Notes: generated by a model not told the origin, from the letters alone. 64,000 nt of DNA from Hanleya hanleyi (GCA_036873755.1 JAVTVY010018685.1:1-64000); one strand, 5' to 3'. Shown: positions 42,451 through 55,285, counted from the first letter of the stretch. A program made the numbers and translations.

Positions 42451-45334
42451 ATGATGGCCGAGAGGGGCCATCGACCATCGCCCTTGAAACATTTTGGGCG
42501 ATATTGCGATAACGCGATATTGCGATGCGATAACGCGATATTGCGATGCGATAACGCGATATTGCGATGCGATAACGCGATAATGCGATGCGATAACGCG
42601 AAAACGCGATATTGCGATATTGCGATAACGCGATATTGCGATGCGATAACGCGATATTGCGATGCGATAACGCGAAAACGCGATATTGCGATATTGCGAT
42701 AACACGATATTGCGATGCGATAATGCGATATTGCGATGCGATAACGCGATAACGCGATAACGCGAAAACGCGATATTGCGATATTGCGAAATATCGCGTT
42801 ATAATTACGCGATAATGTGCGATATTGTGCGATATTGCGATATTGCGAAATATCGCGTTATTTTTCCGCGATATTGTGCGATATTATAGTAATATCGCAA
42901 TATCGCACAATATCGCACACTATCGCGTTATTTTCTGAAAAATAACGCGATATTGTGCGATATTGTGCGATATTGCGATATTGCGAAATATCGCGTTATT
43001 TTTCCGCGATATTGTGCGATATTATAGCAACATCGCAATATCGCACAATATCGCACACTATCGCGTTATTTTCTCGAAAATAACGCGATATTGTGCGATA
43101 TTGTGCGATATTGCGATATCGCACACTATCGCGTTATTTTCCCGCAATGCTTGAGAGGATAGCCATGAAGGCAACTCTGTGAACTCTGCTGGCCCAATTC
43201 TTGGTTATCTCCCCTGATTCGAACATTTCGAAATAGGTACGTTATGCAATGTTTTTTTTATTCTTATTCGAAGGAGATGTGAAATAAATGTGCAATAGTT
43301 GCATTGTGGGTAATACCTAACCCCGCCTATTTGGATATGTAACGAGGTTTTTCATTGGCTATTGGGAAATCGACGGCGAAAATGGCGGCATATTTGACAG
43401 TCGGTTTGCCTCGTCTTTGGCTGTCGATGTCGTCTTTGATAATGTTTGTCTTGTGTTTGTCTTCATTCTTAGTGCCAAATCACAAACAAACGATTTGAAT
43501 GTAGGGAAACTGACCAAAGAGACAGTGAATGCAAACCGACACATATCTCAAATATGCCGCCATTTTCGCCATCGATTTCTCAATAACCAACGAAAAGCTT
43601 CGTTACATATCCAAATAGGCGGGGTTAGGTATTACCCACAATGCAACTATTGCACATTTATTTCACATCTCCTTCGAATAAGAATAAAAAAAAACATTGC
43701 ATAACGTACCTATTTCGAAATGTTCGAATCAGGGGAGATAACCAGGAATTGGGCCAGCAGAGTTGACAGAGTTGTCTTCATGGCTATCCGCTCTCAAGCA
43801 TCACTGGGAAAATAACGCGATATTGCGATATTGTGCGATATTGCGATATTGCTATAATATCGCACAATATCGCGGAAAAATAACGCGATATTTCGCAATA
43901 TCGCAATATCGCACAATATCGCACACTATCGCGTTATTTTCCCGCAATGCTTGAGCGGATAGCCATGAAGACAACTCTGTCAACTCTGCTGGCCCAATTC
44001 CTGATTATCTCCCCTGATTCGAACATTTCGAAATAGGTACGTTATGCAATGTTTTTTTTATTCTTATTCGAAGGAGATGTAAAATAAATGTGCAATAATT
44101 GCATTGTGAGTAATACCTAACCCCGCCTATTTGGATATGTAACGAAGCTTTTCGTTGGTTATTGAGAAATCGATGGCGAAAATGGCGGCATATTTGAGAT
44201 ATGTGTCGGTTTGCATTCACTGTCTCTTTGGTCAGTTTCCCTACATTCAAATCGTTTGTTTGTGATTTGGCACTAAGAATGAAGACAAACACAAGACAAA
44301 CATTATCAAAGACGACATCGACACCCAAAGACGAGGCAAACCGACTGTCAAATATGCCGCCATTTTCGCCGTCGATTTCCCAATAGCCAATGAAAAGCTT
44401 CGTTACATATCCAAATAGGCGGGGTTAGGTATTACCCACAATGCAACTATTGCACATTTATTTCACATCTCCTTCGAATAAAAATTAAAAAAAACATTGC
44501 ATAACGTACCTATTTCGAAATGTTCGAATCAGGGGAGATAACCAGGAATTGGGCCAGCAGAGTTGACAGAGTTGTCTTCATGGCTATCCGCTCAAGCATT
44601 GCGGGAAAATAACGCGATAGTGTGCGATATTGTGCGATATTGCGATATTGCTATAATATCGCACAATATCGCGGAAAAATAACGCGATATTTCGCAATAT
44701 CGCAATATCGCAATATCGCACAATATCGCGTTATTTTCGAGAAAATAACGCGATAGTGTGCGATATTGTGCGATGTTGCGATGTTGCTATAATATCGCAC
44801 AATATCGCGAAAAAATAACGCGATATTTCGCAATATCGCAATATCGCACAATATCGCACAATATCGCGTTATTTTCCAGAAAATAACGCGATAGTGTGCG
44901 ATATTGTGCGATATTGCGATATTACTATAATATCGTACAATATCGCGGAAAAATAACGCGATATTTCGCAATATCGCAATATCGCACAATATCGCACATT
45001 ATCGCGTAATTATAACGCGATATTTCGCAATATCGCAATATCGCGTTTTCGCGTTATCGCGTTATCGCGTTATCGCATCGCGTTATCGCATCGCAATATC
45101 GCATTATCGCATCGCAATATCGCGTTATCGCAATATCGCAATATCGCGTTTTCGCGTTATCGCATCGCAATATCGCGTTATCGCAATATCGCAATATCGC
45201 GTTTTCGCGTTATCGCATCGCATTATCGCGTTATCGCGTCGCAATATCGCGTTATCGCATCGCAATATCGCGTTATCGCAATATCGCCCAAAATGTTTCA
45301 AGGGCGATGGTCGATGGCCCCTCTCGGCCATCAT
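42451..45334. repeat. 2.9-kb palindrome of GCGATA-type words with two internal fold-back elements
   Basis: The outer arms start ATGATGGCCGAGAGGGGCC (42451) and end with its complement (45316-45334). Next come long runs of GCGATATTGCGATAACGCGAT on the left (42500-43145) and the complementary CGCGTTATCGCAATATCGC on the right (44605-45290). Inside, two inverted copies of a ~655-bp unit (43148-43802 and 43942-44606) are each themselves inverted repeats flanked by GCTTGAG-GGATAGCCATGAA. Centre at about 43892. Frames here are repeat artefacts. Confidence 0.85.
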
Positions 45335-45785
45335 AGAAGCGGGATAAAAAATAAACAACCATGTAATAATCAATATTTATTATTAATCACAAGGTGCCAT
45401 ATTGGCTTTCTTCAAACACATTATGAGCTGTCAGTTGAAAATCGAACTTGTTGATCACTCGCTTGTCGCTCTACATGGGATAGATTGACTGGTTGATCCG
45501 ATATCAGGATAATGTGATGGGGTGGAGTATCATGTCTGCCGACGGCACACTGCTCCAATGGAGCAGCACTATAAAAACCCGGCGCTGTAACCGCTCTGTT
45601 ACACCGTTTCATGTGACAGTACATTTTTTAAAGGGACGTGAAACTAATCAAGTCTGATCAAGCTAATACAAACATCAGTCAAGTCAGAAAGCCATGTCAG
45701 TCACGTGTACTCCAACATGGCGACCGCCACGTTATCCCAATTTATGGACGTGATTACATGATTATTTTGCATTTTGTGATTTCAG
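45335..45785. other. Intron sequence; possible TATA element
   Basis: ACTATAAAAACCCGGCGCTG at 45569-45588 looks like a TATA box, with no coding frame after it. It ends with the TTTCAG acceptor for the next exon. Confidence 0.35.
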
Positions 45786-45977
45786 TCGACTTTGGATAAA
45801 GTGCACAAAGTGAGGGTAGCGTACGGAAACGGATTACGTCAGGATATATGGAAGGAATTTCAACAGAGATTTAATGTGCCCATGATCTGTGAATTCTATG
45901 GTGCAACCGAGGGAACGTCTTCTTTCATAAACTTAAACAACAAATTGGGCGCCTTGGGGAGAAACTCGCCTCTGCTG
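45786..45977 (+). CDS. SLC27A: SLC27A/FATP-family exon (YGATEG motif)
   Basis: Acceptor GATTTCAG at 45785, donor GTAAGG at 45978, 192 nt, phase 0 at both ends. It codes STLDKVHKVRVAYGNGLRQD, IWKEFQQRF, EFYGATEGTSSFINLNNKLG and ALGRNSPLL. YGATEG is the second adenylate-forming motif in FATPs. The exon lies about 450 bp after the large palindrome. Confidence 0.93.
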
Positions 45978-46902
45978 GTAAGGCCGGATCAAAGGCACTC
46001 GCAAACTAATATCACATATCATTAAAAATACATATTAATACTAAAACACAAACGGTATGTAGTATACACCGGGTATATATGACTATATACACCAAATAGT
46101 ATAATGGAGTAGGTGCGAAACAAGAATTCGTTCTCTCCGTGCATTTATGGAGTCCACGGATATTCAAGACAGGTTACAGCTCAATCTCGCTCCTCTCAAT
46201 GGCACGCATCCACGATGCCTCTGGTGGAAATCAGACCACTAAAATAGGCAACCTCTGCCAGAAAAGCAAATTGTTAAAAAAAAAAAAAAAAAAATCTGCC
46301 TCTGTTGCGACGAATAGTTGAAGGTCAGTGGTAGTTCTTTGGAGTATGATATTCGTTCGGTTTAGCTGCGAGTTTGATTTTAACTCGACGTCTAACAAGG
46401 TGTTGCTCAGAGGGAATACTTGGGTGTCTGTGCACCGCTTTCTCAAAGCAGAGGAAAAGGTCAAAAGTATGACGTAATTTGTACGAATTCGTCCGTTGTG
46501 TTCGCGACGATGGTTACACCTATGCTTGAAATTTATCAACCGCTTGATGTGTTTCAGCTTGGCAAAGGCTTGCTCTCATAAGAATAGGGAGCTATATGCC
46601 TGGTAGTCTCTCCATCCAGAGGCGGAACCAACTTCCTGGGACTGGGATTGTTTCACACCGGAAAGAGTACCATCGTCGCGAGCACAACAGCGTTCCCCAA
46701 TCGTATTCTCTCTGTGCATGTCTAGCCTTTACCGATACAGGCTCATTTGTATTCAAATCTCCGAGATATCGTTACGGCCAATCGCATTTGCTGTATTGAC
46801 ACGTGATTATATATACAATCTCTCTGCATGTGCATGTATGATATCCCATAACTGCTAATAAATTTGAAGTGGCTGTAAAATAATGACATTTGTATTGATC
46901 TT
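45978..46902. other. Intron sequence with an A run
   Basis: An A homopolymer of about 21 bases at 46275-46295. No gene recognised. Confidence 0.4.
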
Positions 46903-47398
46903 AAAGGTGAAATGCAAAGGTTTTTAGATTCTCCTTTTCACAATTTTATATAGGTTGAATAATGATAGAAACACCAGTCTATCTACTTTACTTGGTTTAA
47001 TTTGAATTATCTTGTTTGCTAGAATCTTTTTAATAATTCATACCCCTAGCACAGCTGAATTCAGATTTGCAAAACGTCATCGCTTATCTTTCCTTGATTG
47101 TGACGTCACGTCAGACCAGCCGCCCGGAGACTGAACGTTACAAGTATTGACGCCCGGCAGATGGTCTGATGTGACGTCACAAACGAACGTCAAACAAGGG
47201 CAGATAAGCGATGCGGATTTCATTTCTGAAATCGGCCGGGCTTGAGATGCCAATTTTGAAGCACTTTTCAAAAGCTACCAGGAGACAAAATACTTCAAAT
47301 AAAACCAAACAGAGTATTTGGGCTGATATTTCCATCATTAACTAGCCCGCGAAGAATATAAATAGGGAAATATGAAAACCTTTGCATTTCACCTTTAA
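46903..47398. mobile_element. Fold-back MITE with TTAA-flanked inverted ends
   Basis: TTAAAGGTGAAATGCAAAGG at the left (about 46904) and CCTTTGCATTTCACCTTTAA at the right are exact complements, so TTAA flanks AGGTG...CACCT. An inner second pair (CATCGCTTATCT...TGACGTCAC...GTCTGA with its complement, 47078-47215) makes most of it self-complementary. Confidence 0.7.
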
Positions 47399-47617
47399 AA
47401 GTACCGCAGGTCACCGATTGTGAGAGATGTGACCTATTCCCATGAATAATACACGAACTAAAGTCCAGGTCGGGAATTTCGGCCAGAGGCATCGTAGGTG
47501 CTTGTCGCTGGAGGAACGAGAATGCTTATTCGGATTTCCGGCTCCCTTGGTCATAGTTTATTCACAATACCAATCGAAGATTCGAGTGTATTATTTTGGG
47601 TTCGTGTAACTGTAAAA

Positions 47618-47691
47618 TATGGAAGCCGATAGCGGCCACTCTACAGGGCGAGATAGCGAGAACGCGAGCGGCCGCTATCGGCTTCCATAGT
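47618..47691. repeat. Hairpin with 20-bp perfect stem
   Basis: ATGGAAGCCGATAGCGGCC and its complement GGCCGCTATCGGCTTCCAT enclose about 34 bases. No terminator context; probably a small fold-back element. Confidence 0.6.
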
Positions 47692-47788
47692 AAAATGCCC
47701 GAGAGTTTCACCCATTCAGAAACTGTGCTAATGAAACGTCCAGGAAATCATTCTTCAATGCTTCAACGTCGTTTTTCTTCATTGTCAG

Positions 47789-47882
47789 CAAAAGCTTATA
47801 CCCATGAAGATCGTACAGTATGATGTATCAACTGAAGAGCCTGCCCGAAATAGAGATGGACTGTGTACCCCTGTCGGCCCAG
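47789..47882 (+). CDS. SLC27A: SLC27A/FATP-family exon
   Basis: Acceptor CATTGTCAG at 47788, donor GTACAT at 47883, 94 nt, phase 0 in and phase 1 out. It codes QKLIPMKIVQYDVSTEEPAR and NRDGLCTPVGP, the conserved segment after the YGATEG exon. The correct frame is not the one that gives the longest open frame across the acceptor; phase continuity with both neighbours fixes it. Confidence 0.9.
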
Positions 47883-48004
47883 GTACATGTATACTACTAT
47901 CTGTATACTAATATATATTCACTCAATCCACCATAATCAAGAATCGCTGGGACCATCAAATATAATTCTTGCCTGGAACCAGCTATCTTAGTGGAGTAAT
48001 ACCC

Positions 48005-48665
48005 AGAGCTAAAGTCTGTCCATTTTAATTAGTCGTCTACTTTGGAGCTTGTCAAAAATCAACAATTAATCCTGCAACTATTTTCTTTTTTGCAGCGTGT
48101 ATAACAAACTGAACTCTACAAAATGACTACCATTTCTCTGTGATATCGGTAATATATCACGCTTGAACTAACTTTTCAATTCTCTCCATATCAAACACCA
48201 GTACAGTTGTTTATGTACCGGACCTCAATTACATAGGGAGACGTAATAATGTATTCATGCTCTCTGGCACAAAGGTCATTGATGCCGAATATAGTAATAA
48301 CAGGCGGTCTGTGGAAGTGTCGCTTATATCCCATGCCCAGTGAAATGGCCAAATGATAAACCGCCCACACCTCTATGACCATACCCGGCATTGTTGACCT
48401 TTGTACTAGACAACACGAATACATTATGACGTCTTCCTATGTAATTGAGTCCCGGTACGTGAAACAACTGTACTGCAGTTTTATATGGAGAGAAATACAA
48501 AGTTATTTCAAGCGTGATATATCATCGATATCACAGAGAAATGGTAGTCATTTTGTAGAGTTCAGTTTGTTCTACATGATGCAAAAAAGAAAATTTGTGC
48601 AGAGTTAACTGCTGATTATTGACGCTCCAAAGTAGACGACTAATTAAATTGGACAGACTATAGTT
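48005..48665. mobile_element. ~650-bp fold-back element
   Basis: Left arm (TAATTAGTCGTCTACTTTGGAGC, CAAACTGAACTCTACAAAATGAC, GGTCATTGATGCCG) and right arm (CGGCATTGTTGACC, GTCATTTTGTAGAGTTCAGTTTG, GCTCCAAAGTAGACGACTAATTA) are complementary for about 320 bp each. Non-coding. Confidence 0.75.
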
Positions 48666-51144
48666 AGATATTTCGGACAGTATTTCCGTCCGCGCGGCAC
48701 ACTCCCGGAAATAAAATAACCTTATATGTGTTGTAATTTGGGTTGAATTAGACAGACCTTCCCTGGATATCCATACAAAAGACAGGTTACGGCCAACATT
48801 CGTTTCGCTACTGATACGGATTGAATTGGAATTCAAATTCTGTTGTTCATAATTGTTCATAATTGTTCATAATTCCAGCAGCCTGCTTGGTTATCGAGGT
48901 TCAGGTCGTCTTTCTTTGGGCCAGGATCGTTCATTCTCCCAGTCTGTGGGTATTTATTCGAACCCGATACCGCGTTCCTCAATGCGGAGATTGAGTCTCG
49001 ATTTCAGGCAGAATTTTTAAACGACGATGCCGATGTGATGGATAAGAATGTCCTGGTGATTAGTGTCCCGTTTCATATCCTTTTCTATTGCAACCAAGGA
49101 CAGACACTTGTCCCCAATGCGGAGAAAGGTGTCCTACCTGCAGAAGATATGAACCGGACACTCGTAGTCACGGGACATTCTCAGCCTGCACACCGGCCAT
49201 AACCCGTCTACTGTATGGACACAGACCTACAACTGTTGATTGTTATGAGCGATGTATCAACTACTAAATGACACAATACGCATGTTTGGGTTACAGTGCA
49301 ATGACAATGAAATTGAAACTCTTCTGTGTGTGGAGATTGATGTGGTCCATTTACAGAGGTTTTGGTAGGACCAGAATGCCAGTCAGATTCTGTACCAAAG
49401 AATGGACCAGTGTACATTTCTCTTCGTTTATGAACTTAACTTAGCGTACAAGTTTCATAATTATGAACAACGAGAAAGTTTTTTTCGTCACTTCGTATGC
49501 TGCCTCAACCTGCTCACTGGGCTGATACGCAGGCACAAGCTGGCGTATTCAATCCCAGCCCCTAATCGCTCTCTAATGTGTGGAGGCGGGCGAATCTGTT
49601 CCCTTCGAACACAGGACAGCCTCTTTACTCAAGATGACGTCATGAATCTTTAACAGCGCAAGTTCGTTATTTTTCTTCTCTTGTTGGTTACTGTTTGAGT
49701 GTAAAAGCTTCTAATTTAATTCAGGGTACTCTAACAAAGACGGCAGGCTCACCGACGGTTGTAGAATATTGGAACTACTGCGCGGCCATGGAAGATTTAT
49801 GGGAGTGATCGGGTCATAGATAAACAAATGCACGTGCCCTATCAAGGTCAACGGCAATGAAAACATGCAGTGGCTGTTGTATACCCACTGTGGACAGTTT
49901 GATGCTGCATATGCCCTACCATAGGTCACGTGAGACAGCTATTTGTCCCGTCATTTATGAAGAGTCCCAATGTTTTCACACTCTCAACTAGTCGCAATTG
50001 GAAAAATTGTGTCATTATCATTTGTCAGGTCGCCAGCAAAATTCACAACTATTCATTATGACAATAGCAGGCGACTCGATCTGTCACTCTAACCATGCGA
50101 TGCCAAACTTAATGACGCTTATTGTCACAACCCATCGTCAACAGCTTTCCCCTTCGTATTCACTCTGGCTCTAGCTGTGTGCCTTCGTGACACGTGACTA
50201 AAACTCCTTATATAGCACGCGTGTGTGTCACGCTATATTTCTGTAGTATTTTTGAATTTCGGTTGTAAGAAAATCAATGTTAATTGGTCGTCAGAAGCAT
50301 AATGGAAGAAAATAACAAAGAATGTATGGTGATATGCCTCCCTCCACCCCCCCCCGATGGGGCCAAGTCATTGAACATCCCCTATGATCCGCCAGATTCT
50401 ATAAGGCACGATAGACCTGGGTCCCGAGAAGAATATCACAACCCCAGTTGTCACAATAAGCGTCAACATGCTCGGTACCGGACCAGTAATTATCTGATAA
50501 AAATATATCATACATATTGATGGTGCTCAGAATTTAACTTATTATTCATAACAGCTCCCCTGGCGTCACACAGGGGAAAAACTAATGACTGCATGGATTC
50601 CTAACTCCACATGGAAACGGGGATCTGTGTGATGTGTTTGCATCAGATAATTACTGGTCCCCTGGCCAGATTTTGCGTACGATCTATGTTGTGTAATTAG
50701 TGGTTAAGATGTACAATGTTAAAGTTAATGTGACAAGTATGAAATTATAATGCTGACACATTTGTCGCAATTTTCATCACAAGTGCATGGTTGAGTCTGC
50801 ATGCAGTCGCCTTGCAACTAATGTCACAATTGTCAGAATTATCGGTCGATTCTACTAATGACACAAATGTGGCAATAGCTGGTGATCAAACAGGTCAAGG
50901 TCCCAATTGCGACAATTGTGTTATTAGTAGGTCTAGTTGCTACAAAGCGGGTCGACGCTACCTCTTGACGGAATATAATTCTCATTTTGTTTCATTGTGT
51001 GATCATTGAAGTTGTTTACTACATACTAAAGCACAGGCAAGCAATGTGTGGTGGTGATTCATTCAACTTTGAATTTCGAGCCAGGGGCGATTACTTCTGC
51101 TTCCTCGTAATCTGGTATCTGCACCTGTTTTCCTGTTTTCGAAG
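48666..51144. other. Intron with scattered short inverted repeats, no gene
   Basis: ATTGTTCATA occurs three times at 48845-48873. GACGCTTATTGTCACAAC (about 50113) pairs with GTTGTCACAATAAGCGTC (about 50447), and CCAGTAATTATCTGAT (about 50484) pairs with ATCAGATAATTACTGG (about 50642), suggesting another decayed fold-back element spanning about 49980-50960. Confidence 0.45.
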
Positions 51145-51343
51145 GTAAGACAGGTATATTGTTGAGTCCAGTGTCGAAGACGTTTCCGCTTGTCGGGTAT
51201 TTGGGACCAAAACAGTGGACAGAAAAGAAGTTGGTGAGAGATGTTATCAAGTCAGGTGACGTCTACTTTAACACGGGAGATTTAGTCTGTATGGATCAGA
51301 ACTACTTCGTATACTTCAAGGACCGAATCGGGGACACATTCAG
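51145..51343 (+). CDS. SLC27A: SLC27A/FATP-family exon (TGD motif)
   Basis: The acceptor is a pyrimidine tract ending CGAAG at 51144; donor GTGGGT at 51344; 199 nt, phase 1 in and phase 2 out. It codes GKTGILLSPVSKTFPLVGYL, LVRDVIKSGDVYFNTGDLVC and YFVYFKDRIGDTF. DVYFNTGDL carries the conserved Asp that binds ATP ribose in adenylate-forming enzymes, and KDRIGDTFR is the hinge region. Confidence 0.92.
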
Positions 51344-51365
51344 GTGGGTCCGAGCTTCCTCTTAC

Positions 51366-51562
51366 CCACAGGCCCGCAAAACAAGAGTTTTGGGGTGTGT
51401 GGGCGGTGGTATTAGAGAGAAGTGTCGAAATATGGGGTCTCTATATATAACCTCATGATTTATATAAATCTTGTCATGTTATATATAGAGACCCCATATT
51501 TCGACACTTCTCCCTAATATACCACCGCCCGCACCCCCCAAAACTCTTGTTTTGCGGGCCTG
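51366..51562. mobile_element. Near-perfect inverted repeat (~86-bp arms)
   Basis: ACAGGCCCGCAAAACAAGAG...GGGTCTCTATATATAAC and its complement flank a ~25-base loop. Only about four mismatches or indels by eye, so probably recent. It starts about 20 bp after the exon donor. Confidence 0.75.
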
Positions 51563-51584
51563 TGCTCTTACCATTTCGCCACGG

Positions 51585-52115
51585 ACGACGTTCAACTGCT
51601 GACAGATTGTCCTGACTGGGGTTAGAGAGTTATCGCCCCCAAAACAGGTTCTTTGCGCGACCACGGGGTTGGTCGATCTCGTACTAATAAACATTTATTT
51701 AACTAGTCGGCCGTTCTTCAACACTTAATTCACATGTGTTATTTAATGAATACTTTTCCTTAGTGATTAGCCCAATTTCGAACGACAGGATCCGTGTCAT
51801 TCCGGCTTCGCCTGTTACAGTTTTAACAAGTGATCTTTCATTTAATTCGTTTCAATGAAATCACAATTGACCCAGTTTTCCGTTTGGAGGTAGACGTGAA
51901 AAGCGTTAAAACAGAAGATTTACCTAAAGGTTCTTGTTGAAACTGGGCTGACAATGAAGGAAAATTATTCGTTAAATATGTATGTGAGTTAAGTGTTGTA
52001 GAACGGCCGAATTTTTACTGGAATGAGGTTGCGCAACCCCGTGGTCGCAAAAATCATTGGGACGATAACTCTCTAACACCAGTCAAGACAATCTGTCAGC
52101 ACCTGTCGTCAGTGG
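51585..52115. mobile_element. Imperfect inverted repeat (~190-bp arms)
   Basis: TGACAGATTGTCCTGACTGG, TTAGAGAGTTATCG, CGACCACGGGGTTG and GGCCGTTCTTCAACAC on the left pair with GTGTTGTAGAACGGCC, CAACCCCGTGGTCG, CGATAACTCTCTAA and CAAGACAATCTGTCA on the right. Fold-back element adjoining the previous one. Confidence 0.7.
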
Positions 52116-53689
52116 CGGAGGGGTTAGACGAAGCCACATGCTCGTCACCGGGATAACTTGAGGCGACATGAGTTCATCATATTCGCTTTCGCGTCAAAAG
52201 GGCATATCCGAGGTTTCGTTGTATGAGAGAACGAGACACATAGAGGGGTCCGCTTTCGTCTGACGAGGGCATTTGTATGGGAAAATCATATATTTATCTC
52301 CCTCGGCCTGAACGCACAATGGCGTTACGGGCCTGAGCTCGAACTGAAAAGATTGAAGAGATTTGAATATTTCTGAAGTTTCTCTCGTTTGATTGATAAA
52401 CCCAATATTGGAACAGATTTCCCAGAATATTCAGACAAATTTCTCGTGTGTATACACAACAAGGTTGTCTTTTGCACACACGCGATTTATATTAAAAAGA
52501 AACCTATGTTATAATTCACATCCCTTGTAAGCCCAATGGCCATTTTTTAATACGTGAAATTCCCACGACTCCAGTCCAATGTCTACATCCCCCAGGCCAC
52601 ATCTGGGGATTTTGCCTCATCTTGTGGTTTTGTGATATTTGTTCATCATTGGGTGGTACTATAGACAGTAAACTTATATAGCACAATTGATTGGCTCTTC
52701 ATGAAGTTAGACAGACTAAGGATTTCAAAGGATTGAATTTTTTTTTTTAATGATTGGCATTGCTTTTACGGATTTCGCAGCCCATCACCAAAATGCTTTA
52801 TTTATATTTCATTATACAGTCTTTTTTACAATTCATAATTTTATTAACATTATGGTTTAAAAATGGATTGAAAGGACATTGGTGCTGCTAGCGCTGGCAT
52901 AGACATGTGGCAGTGGGGATACTGACAACTGAATGTATCTAAATCTAGACTACATCAGGCCCTGCTTACACAAATAACTAAAATGCAACCAGGGACAATA
53001 TGCTGCTATACTGTATGGAGAATTGCAAGTATTCAAGGGAGCTTCGATTCAGGGCATTTTGGTCAAATAGTCATACATGTACTGTAACACTGATACCTGG
53101 CATGCCTACATATTATTGTATGCCTGTATGTTGACCATTCAGCTACAAAATCTGAAGTGGTTGACTTATTGCACAATGCACTTTACATAAGGGGACTGGT
53201 GGACTGCTTGTGTCAACAAAGTAAACACTTCACTCTCCAATACTGATGTAGTAATTTGATCCAGTTCATTGGTATGGCTATCCCAATTATATTTTGTTAG
53301 CCCCCAGTGGCTGTGAAGCCCTGAGCTTCCAGATGTCTGGAGATGCATTCTGGCCAATTTTCAATGAATAAAATCACAAATTATCTCTCAGTTAATGCTC
53401 ATTTTTATTATTTTTTTATTTATGTGAAGATCTCCAGAATTTATTTGAAACTCGATATGTGAAATGGCATATACCGTTGCATTTTGACAGCATAGTTACA
53501 ACTGTTGATAACTACTTTTAGACTGAAAAAGTAGAAAGATTTTCGAAGTGGAACTTCTACATCCCTGCTATATGGCACGTCCCATCTGGGAAATTTTTAC
53601 ATGTATATCTAATTTAAGTAAAATGGTGTGTTCTGGTGCATTTTGACAGAATATTTAGACTTTGAAGATAATATGTAATGATGCCCCAA
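52116..53689. other. Unannotated intron sequence
   Basis: No gene, no repeat that pairs within the window. Confidence 0.4.
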
Positions 53690-54060
53690 TGATCTGTCTC
53701 TGTTCATCTTTCTTATCATACCACATATGCAGCTGGTGATGGATCAGAAGCCCAATGAAAATGAATGACCTTCACCTGTTTTATCAAAGTCAAATGTAGC
53801 ATTAGCAATGATTTTTAAAGGAGTGAAGATAGGCTCTCCAAATTCTTAATACTTGTGCAATTGGTGACTGATTAGAAACCTATCCCAGTTGGCTGAACCT
53901 ATTTTTTCAAGGTTATATACTGTATATTATAATGATATAACATGAAATATAGCTAGGCTTTCTGAATTGATACCACATATGCAACTGATGATGGACCTGA
54001 AGTCTATGAATATGACTGAAGTTGACCTATTTTCTCAAGGTCAAAAACTGTATGTTAAGT
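53690..54060 (+). repeat. Degenerate ~125-bp repeats
   Basis: Three units with 'GCARCTGGTGATGGA', 'AGCCYATGAA', 'ACCTATTTTMTCAAGGT' and 'GGCTCTCCAAATT', related to 35395-35830 and 55690-55830. 54061-55187 after it contains nothing recognised until the ATTGTTCCAG acceptor. Confidence 0.5.
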
Positions 54061-55187
54061 CACATGCTAACTACCAACATACACTTCAAATCTAACATTG
54101 TCATCATCATTGTTGTGGTCTAGTTGTCTTCCAGAACAATCTAGCGAATTTCGCATGTGTTGCAATGTTCAGCTTCATGCTTCAACAGTAACTTAAAACC
54201 ATCCTGTATCGGCTGAGCTGTTGAAACACCCACCATTTTCAAGCTGTGACATACCGCATCACTGTCGGAATATGGGTACCATGACACAGTGATAGATCAC
54301 ACAGCCAGCGAAGGTTCCCGATTTACATTCAATGTCGTTATTGTCTAAATACTATTAGCAGCATTTTACAACAACAACAATTCGCTGACTTACAGTGAAA
54401 AATTATAGTGAAAGGTATTTATTTTTGTTGTTTGGCATTTTTATTTGCCGGAATTGTTTCAGATAGAATACAACAGCTAATTCATACAATCAGGAATGAA
54501 AAGGGGGTTAAATCTTTATGTTCAAACTTTTGTAGGAAAAATATAAGTGGCAATTTGAAATTTTATTTTTATTCGATTTTTTTTAATGTCAGTGGGCCGT
54601 GAAACACAAAATAGAGTTGGTGTTGCCTCACACTGGGTTTCGCCCATTGATAAAGAAATCCCTTCTCAGAGGCACTACTATCAGGGATGATTCCTGATTG
54701 CTCATCCCCCAGGGTTATTTGCCCTACCCTCTGTCCCATCCTAAAAACAATTGCCACATCTAATACGAGGTGTGCCCGAATTGGGGAGATCTAAAACCCT
54801 ATGAGTACCAAATTATGTGTTAAACAATTATCTGGGGAAATGCACTTCGCCCGTGTTTCACACGACCTTTCATTTATGTCTAAGAATCGACCAGTGCGAG
54901 ATAGCTTTGCTCGAGTGTTGCATTATTAGTGCGCGACTGACTTTTATATCTTTATACATTTTTTTTATATTTAGAAGGTAATAAGCTAATTGCTATTTTG
55001 AAGCTCAATTCGAAAATATTTTGCAATTTAGAAACCAGCACCCTAATTCGAATATTGCAGATTGAAACGTTTTGGGTACCCAATTAAAGCAAATTATTTT
55101 CATTGGAATTCCAAGATCTGATAAATTCGTTTTGAAATTCGTTTGCGAAGCAAATAATGAGAAATGACACCCGTTCCATTGTTCCAG

Positions 55188-55285
55188 GTGGAAAGGCGAA
55201 AATGTTTCAACAACTGAGGTGGCCAACGTGTTGACAGATTTGGATTTTATCACCGATGCCACTGTGTATGGGGTAAATATACCAG
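55188..55285 (+). CDS. SLC27A: SLC27A/FATP-family exon ([11 protein letters not shown])
   Basis: Acceptor TTGTTCCAG at 55187, donor GTAATA at 55286, 98 nt, phase 2 in and phase 1 out. It codes [20 protein letters not shown] and [12 protein letters not shown]. The GENVSTTEV segment is the start of the mobile C-terminal domain of the synthetase. Confidence 0.93.

Noticed and set aside
42346..45373. Frames rich in Asn-Ala-Ile-Leu-Arg-Cys-Asp and a repeated 90-codon frame in the fold-back unit
   Set aside because: Translations of GCGATA words and inverted repeats; mirrored on the other strand.
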